Of a DNA stretch of 30,985 nucleotides, positions 30,932 to 30,985 are shown piece after piece. The position numbers and the translations under genes are program-made. The first letter of the stretch is position 1; each line of letters begins with the position of its first letter. The notes below the pieces were generated by a model. That model saw only the letters and a list, made by a program, of their open reading frames with translations, had not been told where the DNA came from and ran no database searches. Source of the DNA: Clostridiales bacterium (GTDB taxonomy: Bacteria; Bacillota; Clostridia; Lachnospirales; Cellulosilyticaceae); the NCBI GenBank assembly GCA_019418225.1, contig DYCF01000044.1, forward strand, positions 11,484 to 42,468, in the 5' to 3' direction.

Positions 30932-30985
30932 GAGCCTGTATAAAATTTTGTGTAAACTGATTAATAGCTCTTTCTTAAGGCAATG
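30931..30985. mobile_element. Possible IS256-family insertion sequence end (cut by window)
   Basis: GGAGCCTGTATAAAATTTTG, continuing TGTAAACTGA, resembles the terminal inverted repeat of IS256-type elements (which carry a CCGTATAA...TTGTGTAAAA pattern). It begins exactly where the fourth tandem unit breaks. The transposase would lie outside the window, so this rests on the terminus alone. Confidence 0.35.

Overview
The window looks like chromosome of a low-GC, Gram-positive, anaerobic, polysaccharide-degrading Clostridia (Lachnospiraceae type; gene content and style recall Cellulosilyticum, but this is an inference). The evidence is AT-rich codon use, strong AGGAGG ribosome sites, hairpin-plus-T terminators, an SLH-tailed D,D-carboxypeptidase, a secreted GH14 beta-amylase with a CBM20 domain, and a tRNA gene without encoded CCA.

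Region 1-1490 is decayed: large palindromic intergenic repeats, a TetR C-terminal remnant and a broken metallo-beta-lactamase-fold lactonase pseudogene. Region 1500-17200 is ordinary chromosome: dacF-like carboxypeptidase (-), TetR regulator, a c-di-GMP-I riboswitch, a long non-coding structured region, beta-amylase, a UbiA/MenA prenyltransferase (-), an NhaC antiporter, a small membrane protein, an autoregulated FCD-GntR regulator with a Gfo/Idh/MocA dehydrogenase, a dCACHE chemoreceptor, a cupin-flavodoxin pair behind a MerR-type promoter, a PfkB kinase-PhzF operon, and a small secreted protein. The most unusual item is the region at about 4030-4455. It follows the riboswitch terminator and encodes no protein, yet it has four hairpins with the identical hexaloop AGGGGU (the last is its terminator) and one hairpin with loop ACGGAA. 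This looks like a protein-sponge RNA of CsrB/RsmZ design, possibly under c-di-GMP control.

Region 17232-30586 is an integrated accessory element at a tRNA-Arg(UCG) gene. A perfect 109-bp direct repeat carrying the tRNA promoter and 5' half flanks it; the left copy is a broken tRNA and the right copy is intact. Inside are a tyrosine integrase, a RepA_N-type replication initiator, a SLATT two-gene module (candidate membrane effector plus unknown partner), a DEAH helicase, a large switchable hairpin region with a 62-residue ORF, a zinc-ribbon/Vsr-like endonuclease, a serine resolvase with a res-like site, and a Hachiman anti-phage system (hamA-hamB). HamB carries a C-terminal HIRAN-like domain. 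A decayed guaA 3' end directly after hamB suggests the defence cargo once lived in an island integrated at guaA. No conjugation or capsid genes are seen, so this is a defence island or a mobilizable/satellite-like element rather than a complete ICE or phage.

The right edge holds 36-bp tandem repeats interrupted by what looks like the end of an IS256-type insertion sequence running out of the window. All family calls are from motif recognition by eye; no database search was run.
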